Shown: positions 47,772 to 56,662 of the stretch, one piece after another
How positions within the stretch are numbered: the first letter of the stretch is position 1
How the letters are laid out: each line of letters begins with the position of its first letter
Assembly: GCA_036375165.1 (NCBI GenBank)
Contig: DASUSI010000155.1
Coordinates: 1 to 64,000 of the forward strand
Direction: 5' to 3'
DNA length: 64,000 bases
Source: WHSM01 sp036375165
GTDB taxonomy: Bacteria; Actinomycetota; Actinomycetes; Mycobacteriales; Micromonosporaceae
The notes under the pieces: generated by a model
Seen by the model: the letters and a program-made list of their open reading frames with translations, nothing else
The model's database searches: none
Told to the model about the DNA's origin: nothing
Program-made: the position numbers and the translations under genes

Positions 47772-48701
47772 CTAGCCAGGCGGGAACAGGCCGTTCTTCG
47801 CCACGGGGAGCATCAACTGGTTGCCGTAATAGATCGTGACCGGCTCGGTGGGCAGCCACGTCAACGACCGATTGATGTGGTCAATCCGAAGGTTGTAGGG
47901 CTGCGGCAGTGCCGGGGTCTGGATGTCGTACTTCTCCAGGTCGATCCAGCGGACGATCTCGAACACATCGGGCGGGATCGGTTCGTTGTTCTTCCAGACC
48001 GGCACGCACAACTGCCGGTTGTACGACACGTATGCGTTGTGCCGTGGGAAGTGGGAGAACACCGGGTTCAGGTGCGACAAGGTGAGGGTCTTGTCCAGTG
48101 GCACCTGCGGCTTTTCCGCATAGCACTTCACATCGATGTGGGACACGAGATAGCGGATGTAGTCCGGCGGGTAGATGCCGTTCTTCACGACCGGGACACA
48201 CAACTGTTCCGGGTATGTGATGTAGACACTTCTGTCCGGCAGACCCGACAACTGCGGGTTCAGGTGACTCAGTCTCAGTGGGCGGTCCACCGGCTGGCCC
48301 TGGATCCGATAGCAGGACAGGTCGACGGCCCGGATGAAGTCGAGTACCTCGGGCGGCGGAAGTATGCCGTTCTTGGCCACGGGGGTACACAGTTGCTGCC
48401 GTGGGCCGAGGGTCACCACCTCATCCGGCAGGTCGGCCAACACCGGGTTGATGTGGCGGGTGAGAATGCTGACCGTCGGCGGCTGGTAGGGGTCGGTGCG
48501 GAAGCATTCCAGGTCAAGGTGGGCGGTGAATTGACGGGGGGTAGGCAGAGCTTGGGTACGCGGCTCCTCCCCGGATGCCGGCATCGCCGTCAGAACTCCG
48601 GCGGTGACCAGAACCAGAAAGGCGGTTGCTGCCCGAGCGAGCGCACGCAGGCGCGCATGGTGGTGCGCATGGTGGTGCGCATGGTGGTGCGTTGAGGACA
48701 T
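47772..48701 (-). CDS. Secreted four-repeat protein with His-rich N-terminus
   Basis: 309 residues. Residues 5-16 are three HHHA units, followed by a signal-type hydrophobic segment (ATAFLVLVTAGVLTAMPASG, to about 44). The rest is four repeats of about 62 residues (58-117, 118-179, 180-244, 245-308), each with a (I/V)DL-C-(F/Y) start, an L-H-x-N-x-x-L-x-x-(L/F)P core and a QLC-PV-KN-PP end. Cysteines pair by position: 66/105, 130/168, 193/232; in repeat 4 both are replaced (257 Lys, 297 Met). I do not recognise the family. The His run before the signal peptide is unusual. Confidence 0.7.
   Translation of the reverse strand: MSSTHHHAHHHAHHHARLRALARAATAFLVLVTAGVLTAMPASGEEPRTQALPTPRQFTAHLDLECFRTDPYQPPTVSILTRHINPVLADLPDEVVTLGPRQQLCTPVAKNGILPPPEVLDFIRAVDLSCYRIQGQPVDRPLRLSHLNPQLSGLPDRSVYITYPEQLCVPVVKNGIYPPDYIRYLVSHIDVKCYAEKPQVPLDKTLTLSHLNPVFSHFPRHNAYVSYNRQLCVPVWKNNEPIPPDVFEIVRWIDLEKYDIQTPALPQPYNLRIDHINRSLTWLPTEPVTIYYGNQLMLPVAKNGLFPPG
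48653..48688. repeat. 12-bp tandem repeat encoding HHHA units
   Basis: Three perfect copies of gcgcatggtggt in the 5' end of the repeat-protein gene. Each unit is four codons, so slippage would change the His count without a frameshift. Confidence 0.85.
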
Positions 48702-48856
48702 GTGTGCCCCTTCAAGAGAGCAGTGGATGCCGCGGCGTGGATACCTTGCTCGAGCGACTTGCGGTGTGGGGGCGACGCAATTCTGCCACCCGGAGAGTCA
48801 AGATCGGTAGCATCTCGTAATGCGAATTTGGCGAGATGTAATTCCTGGCTCGTAAT

Positions 48857-48874
48857 GATCTTGGAAACTACCGG
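48857..48874. repeat. Half copy of the inverted-repeat element
   Basis: gatcttggaaactaccgg matches the left arm of the elements at 39988 and 47710 with one base missing; no right arm follows. It lies in the promoter region of the repeat-protein gene. Decayed copy or a start of one. Confidence 0.5.
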
Positions 48875-48919
48875 AATAACTCGCGTCGCTCCCCAAAGTC
48901 CGGTACCGGGGCGAGGGCT

Positions 48920-49105
48920 CTACAGGTCGAACTCCCCGTCTGTCACGCCACCGGTGAAAGCACGCCACTGTGAGTACGCGAAGCTGAGCACCGTCCCGTC
49001 CGGATCCTTGCTGTCCCGTACCAGCACCCGATCCGGCAGCACCGCCACCTCGACACACTCCCCAACAGTCGACCGGCTCGACTTGCGCCACATCACGTCA
49101 TTCAT
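48920..49105 (-). CDS. DUF397 protein, copy A
   Basis: 61 residues. MWRKSSRST-EC-EVAVLPDRVLVRDSKDPDG, then SQWRAF is the DUF397 pattern. DUF397 proteins act with XRE/DUF5753 regulators (WhiJ-like systems) in actinobacterial development. It is a near copy of the next gene, about 94% identical over the last 135 bases, 280 bases apart. The inverted repeat (49134-49181) separates the two copies. Confidence 0.9.
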   Translation of the reverse strand: MNDVMWRKSSRSTVGECVEVAVLPDRVLVRDSKDPDGTVLSFAYSQWRAFTGGVTDGEFDL

Positions 49106-49133
49106 GCCGCGCACCTACCTTTCCAACTCAACG

Positions 49134-49181
49134 GATCTTGGACAGTTACCCCGCGATTTTCGCCGGTAACTGTCCAAGATC
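49134..49181. repeat. Inverted-repeat element, copy 3
   Basis: 17-base perfect arms (49134-49150 and 49165-49181) reading gatcttggacagttacc and its complement, 14-base loop. Inner bases differ from copies 1 and 2 on both arms together, keeping the stem. It lies between the two DUF397 genes. Confidence 0.8.
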
Positions 49182-49199
49182 TCGTACGGCCGAAGACGG

Positions 49200-49388
49200 C
49201 TACAGATCAAACTCACCGTCCGTCACGCCACCGGTGAAAACACGCCACTCTGAGTACGCGAAACTGAGCACCGTCCCGTCCGGATCCTTGCTGTCCCGTA
49301 CCAGCACCCGATCCGGCAGTACCGCCACCTCAACGCAGTCAGCACCCTGTCCGCTCCGTGTGGACTTCCGCCATACGACATCTTTCAC
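49200..49388 (-). CDS. DUF397 protein, copy B
   Basis: 62 residues, VVWRKSTRSGQGADCVEVAV start, same C-terminus as copy A (GGVTDGEFDL). The ATG overlaps the stop of the XRE regulator by four bases (ATGA), so it is the original partner made together with the regulator; copy A is the likely duplicate. Confidence 0.92.
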   Translation of the reverse strand: MKDVVWRKSTRSGQGADCVEVAVLPDRVLVRDSKDPDGTVLSFAYSEWRVFTGGVTDGEFDL

Positions 49389-50275
49389 GCGTCATACCTC
49401 CTCATCGTCGATGTGACCAGATCCAGGGAGTCCGCGTGTGACAGCGCGTGGTCTGCGATGTTCTGCCAGACCTCCAGGTACGCCGCCACTTCGGTCGGCT
49501 TCTCCAGGTACAGGGCGCCGGTTAGGTTGTCGGTGTACACAACCGACGGCTCGCGATGCCGCCCATTTCGCTCCGGCTGGAATTCAAGGATGTGGAACCG
49601 CTCCTCAGACACGCACTCCAGTGCAACAGCAAAAGGCAAGATACGGATGGTTATGTTTCGTGACTCGGTCGCCTCGCGCAGCCGACGGAGCTGATGCGCC
49701 ATCGCGGGCCTGTCTTTTGGAGCCCTAAGCAGCGCAGCCTCACCGAGGATGACCTCGAGTTGGGGCGGTTTTGGTGTCCTTCGAGTGAGTATGCGCTGTC
49801 GTTGCATCCTCACGGCAACTCGGTCGGCGATCTCGGCGTCGTCGAGTGCCGGCCGGAATGCCGAAAGCGTCGCTTCGGCATACCGCTCGGTCTGGAGCAA
49901 ACCCGGGATGAACTCAGAGCTGAAGATCCGAATTCGGTTCGCCGCCTGTTCCAGGCCCACGAACGTGTCGAACCATGCCGGAATTGCTCCGTTGTAACTA
50001 CGCCACCACCCAGCGTCACCGGTCTCCTTCGAGAGCGCGACAAGCGCCTCAGTCATCTCCCGCGACGCGCCGTATATCAGACACATTCCAGCCACATCCC
50101 CGGGCCGCATCGGTGAGCCACCTTTCTCGATGCGCCACAGAGTAGGTGCGGACCGGCCGACCGCCTCGGCGGCTTGGGCAACTGTGAGCCCTGCCTCCTC
50201 CCGAAGTCTGCGCAGTTCACGGCCAAGTTGCCGGCGAGGAACCGTCGAGCCTGAACTATCCCTGCCTTTCACCAT
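49385..50275 (-). CDS. WhiJ-like XRE regulator with DUF5753 domain
   Basis: 296 residues. XRE-type HTH at about 15-65 (LGRELRRLREEAGLTVAQAA, then APTLWRIEKG), then the DUF5753 effector domain (GLEQAANRIRIFSSEFIPGL, VILGEAALLR, RILPFAVAL, YLEKPTEVAAYLEVW). In Streptomyces such regulators repress developmental genes and are relieved by a partner DUF397 protein. GGAG six bases before the ATG at 50275 fixes the start. Divergent from a pair of small genes. Confidence 0.9.
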   Translation of the reverse strand: MVKGRDSSGSTVPRRQLGRELRRLREEAGLTVAQAAEAVGRSAPTLWRIEKGGSPMRPGDVAGMCLIYGASREMTEALVALSKETGDAGWWRSYNGAIPAWFDTFVGLEQAANRIRIFSSEFIPGLLQTERYAEATLSAFRPALDDAEIADRVAVRMQRQRILTRRTPKPPQLEVILGEAALLRAPKDRPAMAHQLRRLREATESRNITIRILPFAVALECVSEERFHILEFQPERNGRHREPSVVYTDNLTGALYLEKPTEVAAYLEVWQNIADHALSHADSLDLVTSTMRRYDA

Positions 50276-50418
50276 GCAATACTCCATCCTTCTACGGGTT
50301 GTGACCATGACATCAGCAGATAGCATTGCACCATAGTGGATTGTCGAAGAGGCTACACCTGGACCTGAGATCTCAGGACTCATCGGAATTCCGAGAGGCA
50401 TGGGAAGGAAGTGATCCA

Positions 50419-50577
50419 GTGTGGTCACAGGCGATAGCGATGGTTGGGGCAGCGCTGCTCGGATTCCTGGCTGGGCTGCTGACGTTCAGGCGGTCCCTGC
50501 GGTGGTGCCGGGAATGCGGCGAAACCCTGACCTGCCCGCTGTGCGTTCCGGGACCGAGGAAGGCGCACTGCGGGTGA
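50419..50577 (+). CDS. Small membrane protein with CxxC pair (52 aa)
   Basis: 52 residues: one membrane helix (IAMVGAALLGFLAGLLTF), then CRECGETLTCPLC, a four-cysteine zinc-binding pattern, and a basic end. The GTG at 50419 has AAGGAA nine bases upstream. Divergent from the WhiJ-like regulator (143 bases) and possibly controlled by it. Family not named to my knowledge. Confidence 0.6.
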   Translation: MWSQAIAMVGAALLGFLAGLLTFRRSLRWCRECGETLTCPLCVPGPRKAHCG

Positions 50578-50798
50578 CCGAGGCGTTTCCCCGACGACCG
50601 TTGCCGTACGGACCACCGATCCCGGAGGAGATCACCCAGGCACGATACGACTACCAGCGCCACGTCCCGAGCCGGGTCGCGTACCACATCTGCCTTGCCG
50701 AGCGCTGCGGCTACTGGCCGTGTCGGCACTACCGCCGGGCGGTGTTCGTGCTGGACCGGGCCGCCCTGATTGACATCGACGGATCCCTCCGCCATTGA
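50574..50798 (+). CDS. Small conserved protein (74 aa)
   Basis: 74 residues; the GTG overlaps the stop of the previous gene (GTGA), so they are coupled. LPYGPPIPEEITQARYDYQRH and CLAERCGYWPCRHY are striking; the latter has three cysteines and a histidine. I have seen similar unnamed proteins next to XRE/DUF397 pairs in Micromonosporaceae. Function unknown. Confidence 0.6.
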   Translation: MTEAFPRRPLPYGPPIPEEITQARYDYQRHVPSRVAYHICLAERCGYWPCRHYRRAVFVLDRAALIDIDGSLRH

Positions 50799-50808
50799 CA
50801 CACAGCAG

Positions 50809-53555
50809 TTACCGGAGGTCCATCACCTGCTGCGCGGCCGTCACGGACCCGAAGGGTGCGTAGGCACGCACGCCCGAGGCGATCTCCTGATTGAGAACGA
50901 GGAGCCGTCGAACGACCTCATCGCCGTCCTGAGCGACCTCACGGGGCCAGCCGTACGCGGTGGCGACCGCCTCGTCAAGCTCTCGGTGCAGCTTCTTCAG
51001 GTCCTGGTATGCCCCGTCGTCCACCAGGTTGTAGAGCTTGGTCAGGCCAAAGCCCTCAGCAGCGCAGATCTCCTGCCGCCGGGCGATCACCCGCCGACTG
51101 GCATCCGCGACCCGCTCCCGGTGCTGGTCCGTCACCAGGTACGGCCACGGGAACGGCTGGAACACTGACGTTGGTGTGTATCGCACCCTGTCCTCAAGCG
51201 TTGATGAACGCGATCGAGCCCACGCACCATGCGCGAAGGAGGACAGGACCCCCATCGCATAGTCATCGGCGAACGCGAAGACGTTCGTCAGGTTGCTCGG
51301 GCAGGTCCAAGCGTCACACCACGTGAACAGGATGCGCTTGCCCTGAGCAACAGAGGCGATATACCGGTCAAGCCCGACGAGGGCTGCCCGCATCCCGGGT
51401 CTGCCTTCCCCGAATTGCCACCACCTCTCCCGGTACAACTTGCGGTTGTTACGTTCACGCACCGGCTTGACCCGCTCGCGGACAATCCCTAGCGCTGCCG
51501 GGTATCGCACGGCGGCTTCCAAGGGAAGCTGGGCGAAGTCGATGATCCAGCGTCGTGGGCGTTGGGCTGGTCCTCGGTGATGTCGTCGCCCACGAGATAC
51601 GGCCGCACCACCTCGCGGTAGTTGGCGTCCGTCCGGGCGAGGAGACTCGCTGCCTCATCAGCCGAGATGATGAAGCCGTCACCCACCGGGATCGGACCCT
51701 GGAAGCAGCGTCCTTTGTTGCCGCCGAGTGCCGCGACGATCCCGGTTGACGCCGCAGGCGTGCGCAACTCGGCGGTGATCCCGGGGACCCGAACGCCGTC
51801 GAGCCGGAACTCTGCCGGTGGCGGGTCGGGCTGCTTCGTCCAGTTGACCAGGCTCACGTGGACCTTGGCGTCACCCGGCCACTTCTGGGTCGAGACGGCA
51901 TCGGTGATCACACCACCGTTGCCAACCACGTACTCCAAACTGGCCGAACGCGCCCGGTTCTGGGAGATCGAGTTGGTGCCGACCAGACCGGCTCGCTGCC
52001 CCGGCTTCAGGTGGTCGTGAGCGCGCCGGAACCAGTAGACGCAGTAGTCCTTGACCCCGATCTTGTAGGTCTCCTTGAGCCACCTGACGTAGTCATCGCC
52101 ATGCGCCTCTCGGATGCTTTGCGACCCCAGGAACGGCGGGTTTCCGATCACGCAGTCGACCTCGGGCCACGGCACCGCGAGTGCGTCCACCGCCCGGATT
52201 GTGGACAGGTCGACCAACGGAAGCGGAGCCTCCGCCTCGCCGAACTGGTCCACCATCTGACGGTGACCCATCCACAAGGTCACTCGGGCTATCTGCGTCA
52301 CCACCGGTTCCACATCGATGCCGTGCAGGTTGCTGAGCGGGTAGTACGGCAACGGGCCGTCGGGCACCGGCAGCCCGGTCTGCCGGCTCAGCTCCTGGAT
52401 CCGCTGCTTGAGCGCCGCTTCCAGACTGCGAAGCTCCCGGTAGGCGATGTAGAGGAAGTTACCGCAGCCGCAGGCCGGGTCCAGCACCCGGAACCGGCAC
52501 AACTCCTCAAGGAGTCGGCGGGCCGCCTCAGGCGTCGAGGTCGCCTCGATCCGCTCCCGCCACGGCCGCACGATCGTGGGCCGGACGATCTTCATGATGT
52601 CCACTTCGTGGGTGTAGTGAGCGCCCAGTGCCCGGCGTCCCTGGCCGAGAAAGCCCTCCATCAAAGAGCCGAAGATCGTCGGGTCGACCGCCCGCCAGTC
52701 GTACCGGGCGAGGTCGAGGAACGCCCGAGCCTCGTCCTGGTTGATATGCACCAACGCAGGGCGGGCGAACAGCTCACCGTTCACGTAACGGGTGCCGCGC
52801 AGCACACCGTGGCGCCCATGGTCATCGGGGTCGTTCAGCGACATGAACAGGCCACCGAACATCATGTACGAGGTCCACAACGACTGCTTGGCGAGCAACT
52901 CCAGGATGTGCTCCACCGGCTTGCCGCCGACCATGCCGTAGTCCTCGGCGAAAAACAGCCACACCATCTGGAGCACAAAACGCTGGATCGCCTCCGGCGC
53001 GGCCGCCTGCCGGTCCAGCAGATCGTGGTAGACCTTCGCCATCGCGAAGGCCGCCTCGGTGGTCAGCTCCCGGTTGACGGCCCCGAAAAGCGGCTCCTCC
53101 TCGGGACCGGCGAGGAACAACAGGGTCTCGTACCGGTCCGGCAACTGCTTGAGCGTGAACGTGGCGCGCGGGGCGTTCGGGAACCTGCCCGGCTCCCACA
53201 CCTCGAACTCGTGGAACGCGCAGAGCACCACGTACTGCGGTGCTGCCCGGTCGGTGGCGACATCCGCCGAGTTGTGCCAGTAGTCGAACGCCTGCCTGCG
53301 GTGAGCGGCCAACCTGCCGGCCTGGCTTGGGGCCTTCATCTCCACGATCACCACACCGGGCAAGTGAAGATCCATGATCCCGGCCGAGGTGTGAGCGTCC
53401 TCGAAGATCGCCCCGAGCGTCCTGCGGTCACCTCCGAAGCACGCGAACAGCTCGTTCAAGAACGTCTGAGCCTCGCCGCGCTCGCTGCCCGCGTAACCCT
53501 CCCACCGAGTGACGAAGTCGCGGAGCGCCCGCTGGATCTCTTCCCCGCTGCGCAT
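50809..53555 (-). pseudogene. MmeI-like (type IIL) restriction-methylation enzyme, frameshifted
   Basis: Two frames together make one protein of about 910 residues. Part 1 (53555 to about 51550): PD-(D/E)xK nuclease Asp62, Glu72, Lys74 (IVEMKAP), helical linker, methyltransferase motif I LDPACGCGNF (about 358) and motif IV NPPF (about 471). Part 2 (to 50809), in the other frame: WIIDFAQLPLEAAVRYP, NRKLYRERWWQ, then the target-recognition domain. A one-base loss near 51549-51560 breaks the frame and leads to a stop at 51489. Single-chain RM enzymes cut and methylate at one site. It may be a decayed gene or a sequencing error. Confidence 0.82.
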
Positions 53556-53558
53556 CGG

Positions 53559-53825
53559 TCAGAACAGCCGGGGCCGGTCAGCGGAGAAGTACGCGCCCTG
53601 GAACAGATCCTTGCGGATCTCTTCCAGTTTCTGTTCGGCCGTGCCCAGGATCCGTGCCAGATCGTCGCAATCGACCGTCATCGCCGCATGCTGGCGGGCC
53701 TGCTTGGCACGCCTTGCCGCCTGCTCGATGTTGAGCAGGGTCTCGGAGACCTCGCGGAGCGCGTTCTCCCGGGCTGCCTGCTGGGGGCTCCGCTCGTACT
53801 CGGCGGACGGATGCGGCTGGGACAC
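53559..53825 (-). CDS. Coiled-coil protein (88 aa) upstream of the MmeI-like gene
   Basis: 88 residues, almost wholly helical: SPQQAARENALREVSETLLN, then ARRAKQARQHAAMTVDCDDL and LGTAEQKLEEIRKDLFQGAY, with heptad-like spacing. The GTG at 53825 has AAGGAA eight bases upstream, and only three bases separate its stop from the RM start, so it is co-translated with the enzyme. No family recognised; a helper or control subunit is inference. Confidence 0.7.
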   Translation of the reverse strand: MSQPHPSAEYERSPQQAARENALREVSETLLNIEQAARRAKQARQHAAMTVDCDDLARILGTAEQKLEEIRKDLFQGAYFSADRPRLF

Positions 53826-53905
53826 GGCTGAGCTTCCTTCCTACGGGCTGGTCTCACTGTAACGGGACCCTGCGACAGTAGGAGCCGCGATGAGAACGGC
53901 TCATG

Positions 53906-54577
53906 TCAGCACGATGCGGCGCTGTCAGGCGACTGGGCACAGTCGAAAAGTGGGCCGACAGCATGGTGCACAGTGGCGAACACGTACTGATCGCTGGTGC
54001 CGCCAGCCCGGAAGTCGGCCACCGTCCACATCCCGGTGAGTACACCCCGGAAGTGCAAACCAGCGGCGCGGGCACCCTGCCCGTCCGCGGGATGGTCGCT
54101 GACATACACCGCTTCGACCGGATCAATACCGTGCCGCTCCAGGACACTCGTGAAGGCCACCTGGTCCGGCTTGCCGGCCGGCAGGTCGGCGGGAGTGGCG
54201 ACAAAGTCCAGACGCCCCGGCGACGTGCCGGCGTCAATCAGCTTGCGGTTCACCTCAGCGGCCGAGCTGTTGGTGACCAACCCGGTCCGGATTCGCAGCC
54301 GTCGGATCCGTTCCAGCAACCCACCGATGTCACCGATGCCGGCGTAGCGCACCCGTCGCAGGTACAGCCGGTCGAATTCCACGAAGTGCCCTGGGCCGCA
54401 CCAGGCGGCCACACACTCGGCGAACCCGAGCCGCCCGTACACCCGGTGGAACTCCTCCGGGGTCGGGGCCGGGAGACCCAACTCCCGCGCCACGGCGGTA
54501 CTCGCCCGCAAGCACGCACCACGGGTGTCCACCAGCGTGTCGTCCAGATCGAACAACACCCAACGAAGCTCACGCAC
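53906..54577 (-). CDS. HAD-family hydrolase
   Basis: 223 residues. Motif I VLFDLDDTLVDT, motif II TGLVTNSS, motif III Lys in PAGKPDQVAF and motif IV VYVSDHPADGQGARAAG form a complete HAD active site with a helical C1 cap. Likely a small phosphatase. The GTG at 54577 overlaps the end of the phosphoribosyltransferase gene by eight bases, so they are coupled. Motif IV has D-H-P in place of the usual G-D-x-x-x-D. Confidence 0.85.
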   Translation of the reverse strand: MRELRWVLFDLDDTLVDTRGACLRASTAVARELGLPAPTPEEFHRVYGRLGFAECVAAWCGPGHFVEFDRLYLRRVRYAGIGDIGGLLERIRRLRIRTGLVTNSSAAEVNRKLIDAGTSPGRLDFVATPADLPAGKPDQVAFTSVLERHGIDPVEAVYVSDHPADGQGARAAGLHFRGVLTGMWTVADFRAGGTSDQYVFATVHHAVGPLFDCAQSPDSAASC

Positions 54578-55481
54578 AGGAACCACCACGGACGACACCC
54601 CGACCAGGGACAGATCCCGGCGGTCCGCCACCCTCTGCCGCGGTTCGGAGCAACGCCACGCGCAGCCGCCGCAGAGACTCGGCGTAACACCGCGTGAAGT
54701 CCGGCCCGGTCCTCCTGGCCGCGGTGTGGATCTCGGACAACTCGGCCGCGGTGAGCCGGCGGAAGAATCTGTCCAGTTCGTCACGGTCCGGCCAGCCCAG
54801 CAGGAACTTCACGGTGCGGATGTTGAGTACGAACCGCCCCGAGCGGTAGACCCGCAGCAGGGATTGGAGGTCCCGGACGAACGCGTGGTTCATCCGGTCC
54901 TCGATGTCAGGGCAGAACGATCCGGCGATCCGTACGACATACAGAGCCGTGACCGAACGGGCCCCGGCCGCCGTCACCAGTTCGGTGGCGGCCGCCTCCG
55001 CCAGCCCGGTGATCCGCGCGTCGTCCACCAGCACCACGTGCCGGCCGGTGAATTCCGCCGCGTCGACATGCAAGTTCGCCCGGGAAAGCAAATCCCCGCG
55101 CGACGCCGTACCCAGCCTGGCGTAATTCGCGCTGTCCACCCGCGACATCCGCAGCGCCCCGATCTCGGCCGGTCGCCGCCCAGATCCGGTTAAGGCGGCG
55201 TTGAGCACACGGCGTACCCCCAGCGCCAAGGCGTGGGACGCGGTGGGCAGGTACTTGTACGGGGCGGAGGCGATGACAATCCGGTCGTCGGGCTTCGCGA
55301 AGTCCGGCACGGCCGCGAGCAGCCTCGCGGCCAACGCCCGTCCGTACCGCGCGGCCATGACCCCATCGCCGTGCTTGAATCGGCTGTAGCCCGACTCGTC
55401 GAAATCGACGCCTGTGTCGGTGACCAGTCGAGTGCCGACCTGCTTCACCCGATAAAGCGACAATCGCGCGTCCCCCCGCAC
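54570..55481 (-). CDS. Phosphoribosyltransferase-domain protein
   Basis: 303 residues. VVLVDDARITGLAEAAATEL (about 155-174) is the PRPP-binding loop (VVLVDDxxxTG), and IVIASAPYKYLPTASHALAL an upstream strand-loop of type I PRTases. The C-terminal 100 residues are helical and unassigned. PRTase/HAD pairs occur near tellurium-resistance (Ter) type systems, but no TerD, ATP-grasp or TerY gene is in this window. GTG at 55481 follows GGGGGGA. Confidence 0.7.
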   Translation of the reverse strand: MRGDARLSLYRVKQVGTRLVTDTGVDFDESGYSRFKHGDGVMAARYGRALAARLLAAVPDFAKPDDRIVIASAPYKYLPTASHALALGVRRVLNAALTGSGRRPAEIGALRMSRVDSANYARLGTASRGDLLSRANLHVDAAEFTGRHVVLVDDARITGLAEAAATELVTAAGARSVTALYVVRIAGSFCPDIEDRMNHAFVRDLQSLLRVYRSGRFVLNIRTVKFLLGWPDRDELDRFFRRLTAAELSEIHTAARRTGPDFTRCYAESLRRLRVALLRTAAEGGGPPGSVPGRGVVRGGSCA

Positions 55482-55620
55482 GTTCCCCCCTAGAAACCAG
55501 CCCCCAACGCATGTTCACGAACCCGAGATTTCGCCACCCAGCCCGAATAACGGTTGAAACTTCTTTCTAACCGATGTCGGCCGCCAAGGTGCCGGATTTC
55601 GTCATGATGATGGCTGCGAT

Positions 55621-56643
55621 TCAGCGCGTGAACTCGGCGCGCACCCCGAGCAGACGTACCGGCCGCCGGGACGGGAACCGGTCCAGGGCGACGAGCGCGG
55701 CCCACTCGATGGCGGCCCCGTCGGTGGTCGGGACCGCCAGTGCCTGGCCGTGGGTACGGGTGACGAATGGGGCATAGCGCACCTTGACCACGACCCGGGC
55801 GACCGTCCGGCGTTCCCGGTCGACGTCCTGGACGACCTGCCGGGCCACTCTCACCACCTCCCGACGCACTTCGTCCCAGTCGGTGAGGTCCCGCTGGTAC
55901 GTGGTCTCCCGGCTCCGCGACCGCGCGAGGTACGGCACGCCGGTCACCGGGGCATCACTGCGGCCGTGCGCGAGCTGACGCAGCCACGGCCCGGTCGCCG
56001 GCCCGAACCGCGCGGCGAGCAGCGACGGCTCGGCCGCCGCGAGTTCGGAAACCGTGGTGATCCCAGCCATGGCGAGCCGTTTCGCGGTCTTCGCCCCGAT
56101 CCCCCACAGCGCGTCGGTCGGCCGCTCCCCGAGCACGTCGTACCAGTTCTCATCGGTCAGCCGGAACACCCCGGCGGGCTTGCCGAACCCGGTCGCCAGC
56201 TTGGCCTGTAATTTGTTCCGTCCGATCCCGACACTGCACTGAAGACCGGTCGACTCCAAGATTCGGAACTGGATCGAACGGGCCACCGGCTCCGGATCGA
56301 CGGTGTCGACCCCGAGGAACGCTTCGTCCCAGCCGAGCACCTCCACCACGGCGTCGAACCGTCGCAACGTCGCCATCACCCGTGCGGACGCCGCCTCGTA
56401 AGCCTCCCGGTCCACGGGCAGGAACACCGCGTCCGGGCATCGCCTCGCCGCCGTGCGCAGCGGTAGTCCGGAGTGGACGCCGTACTCCCGGGCCTGGTAC
56501 GAAGCCGTGCTGACCACGCCGCGCTTGGTGGGATCGCCGTCGCCGCCGACCACGACCGGACGGCCCCGCAACTCGGGACGTCGCAGCATCTCGACCGCGG
56601 CGATGAACTGGTCCAGGTCGACGTGCAGCACCCAGCGCGGCAC
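55621..56643 (-). CDS. dinB: DNA polymerase IV, DinB2 type
   Basis: 340 residues of the Y-family. PRWVLHVDLDQFIAAVEM (metal Asp), EVLGWDEAFLGV (catalytic Asp-Glu), SVGIGRNKLQAKLAT and the thumb GIGAKTAKRLAMAG match mycobacterial DinB2 (Rv3056). No C-terminal clamp-binding QLxLF motif is present, as in DinB2. It copies damaged templates with low fidelity and DinB2 easily adds ribonucleotides. Start GTG 56643 gives the family N-terminus; it lies 20 bases after the upstream gene. Confidence 0.9.
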   Translation of the reverse strand: MPRWVLHVDLDQFIAAVEMLRRPELRGRPVVVGGDGDPTKRGVVSTASYQAREYGVHSGLPLRTAARRCPDAVFLPVDREAYEAASARVMATLRRFDAVVEVLGWDEAFLGVDTVDPEPVARSIQFRILESTGLQCSVGIGRNKLQAKLATGFGKPAGVFRLTDENWYDVLGERPTDALWGIGAKTAKRLAMAGITTVSELAAAEPSLLAARFGPATGPWLRQLAHGRSDAPVTGVPYLARSRSRETTYQRDLTDWDEVRREVVRVARQVVQDVDRERRTVARVVVKVRYAPFVTRTHGQALAVPTTDGAAIEWAALVALDRFPSRRPVRLLGVRAEFTR

Positions 56644-56662
56644 ACCGGCCGACGCGGGTCGC

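Noticed and set aside
51489..51560. Two separate genes in the MmeI-like locus
   Set aside because: The second part has no good start codon (only a TTG inside a conserved motif), and its sequence continues the first part when the frame is shifted by one base. One broken gene is the simpler reading.
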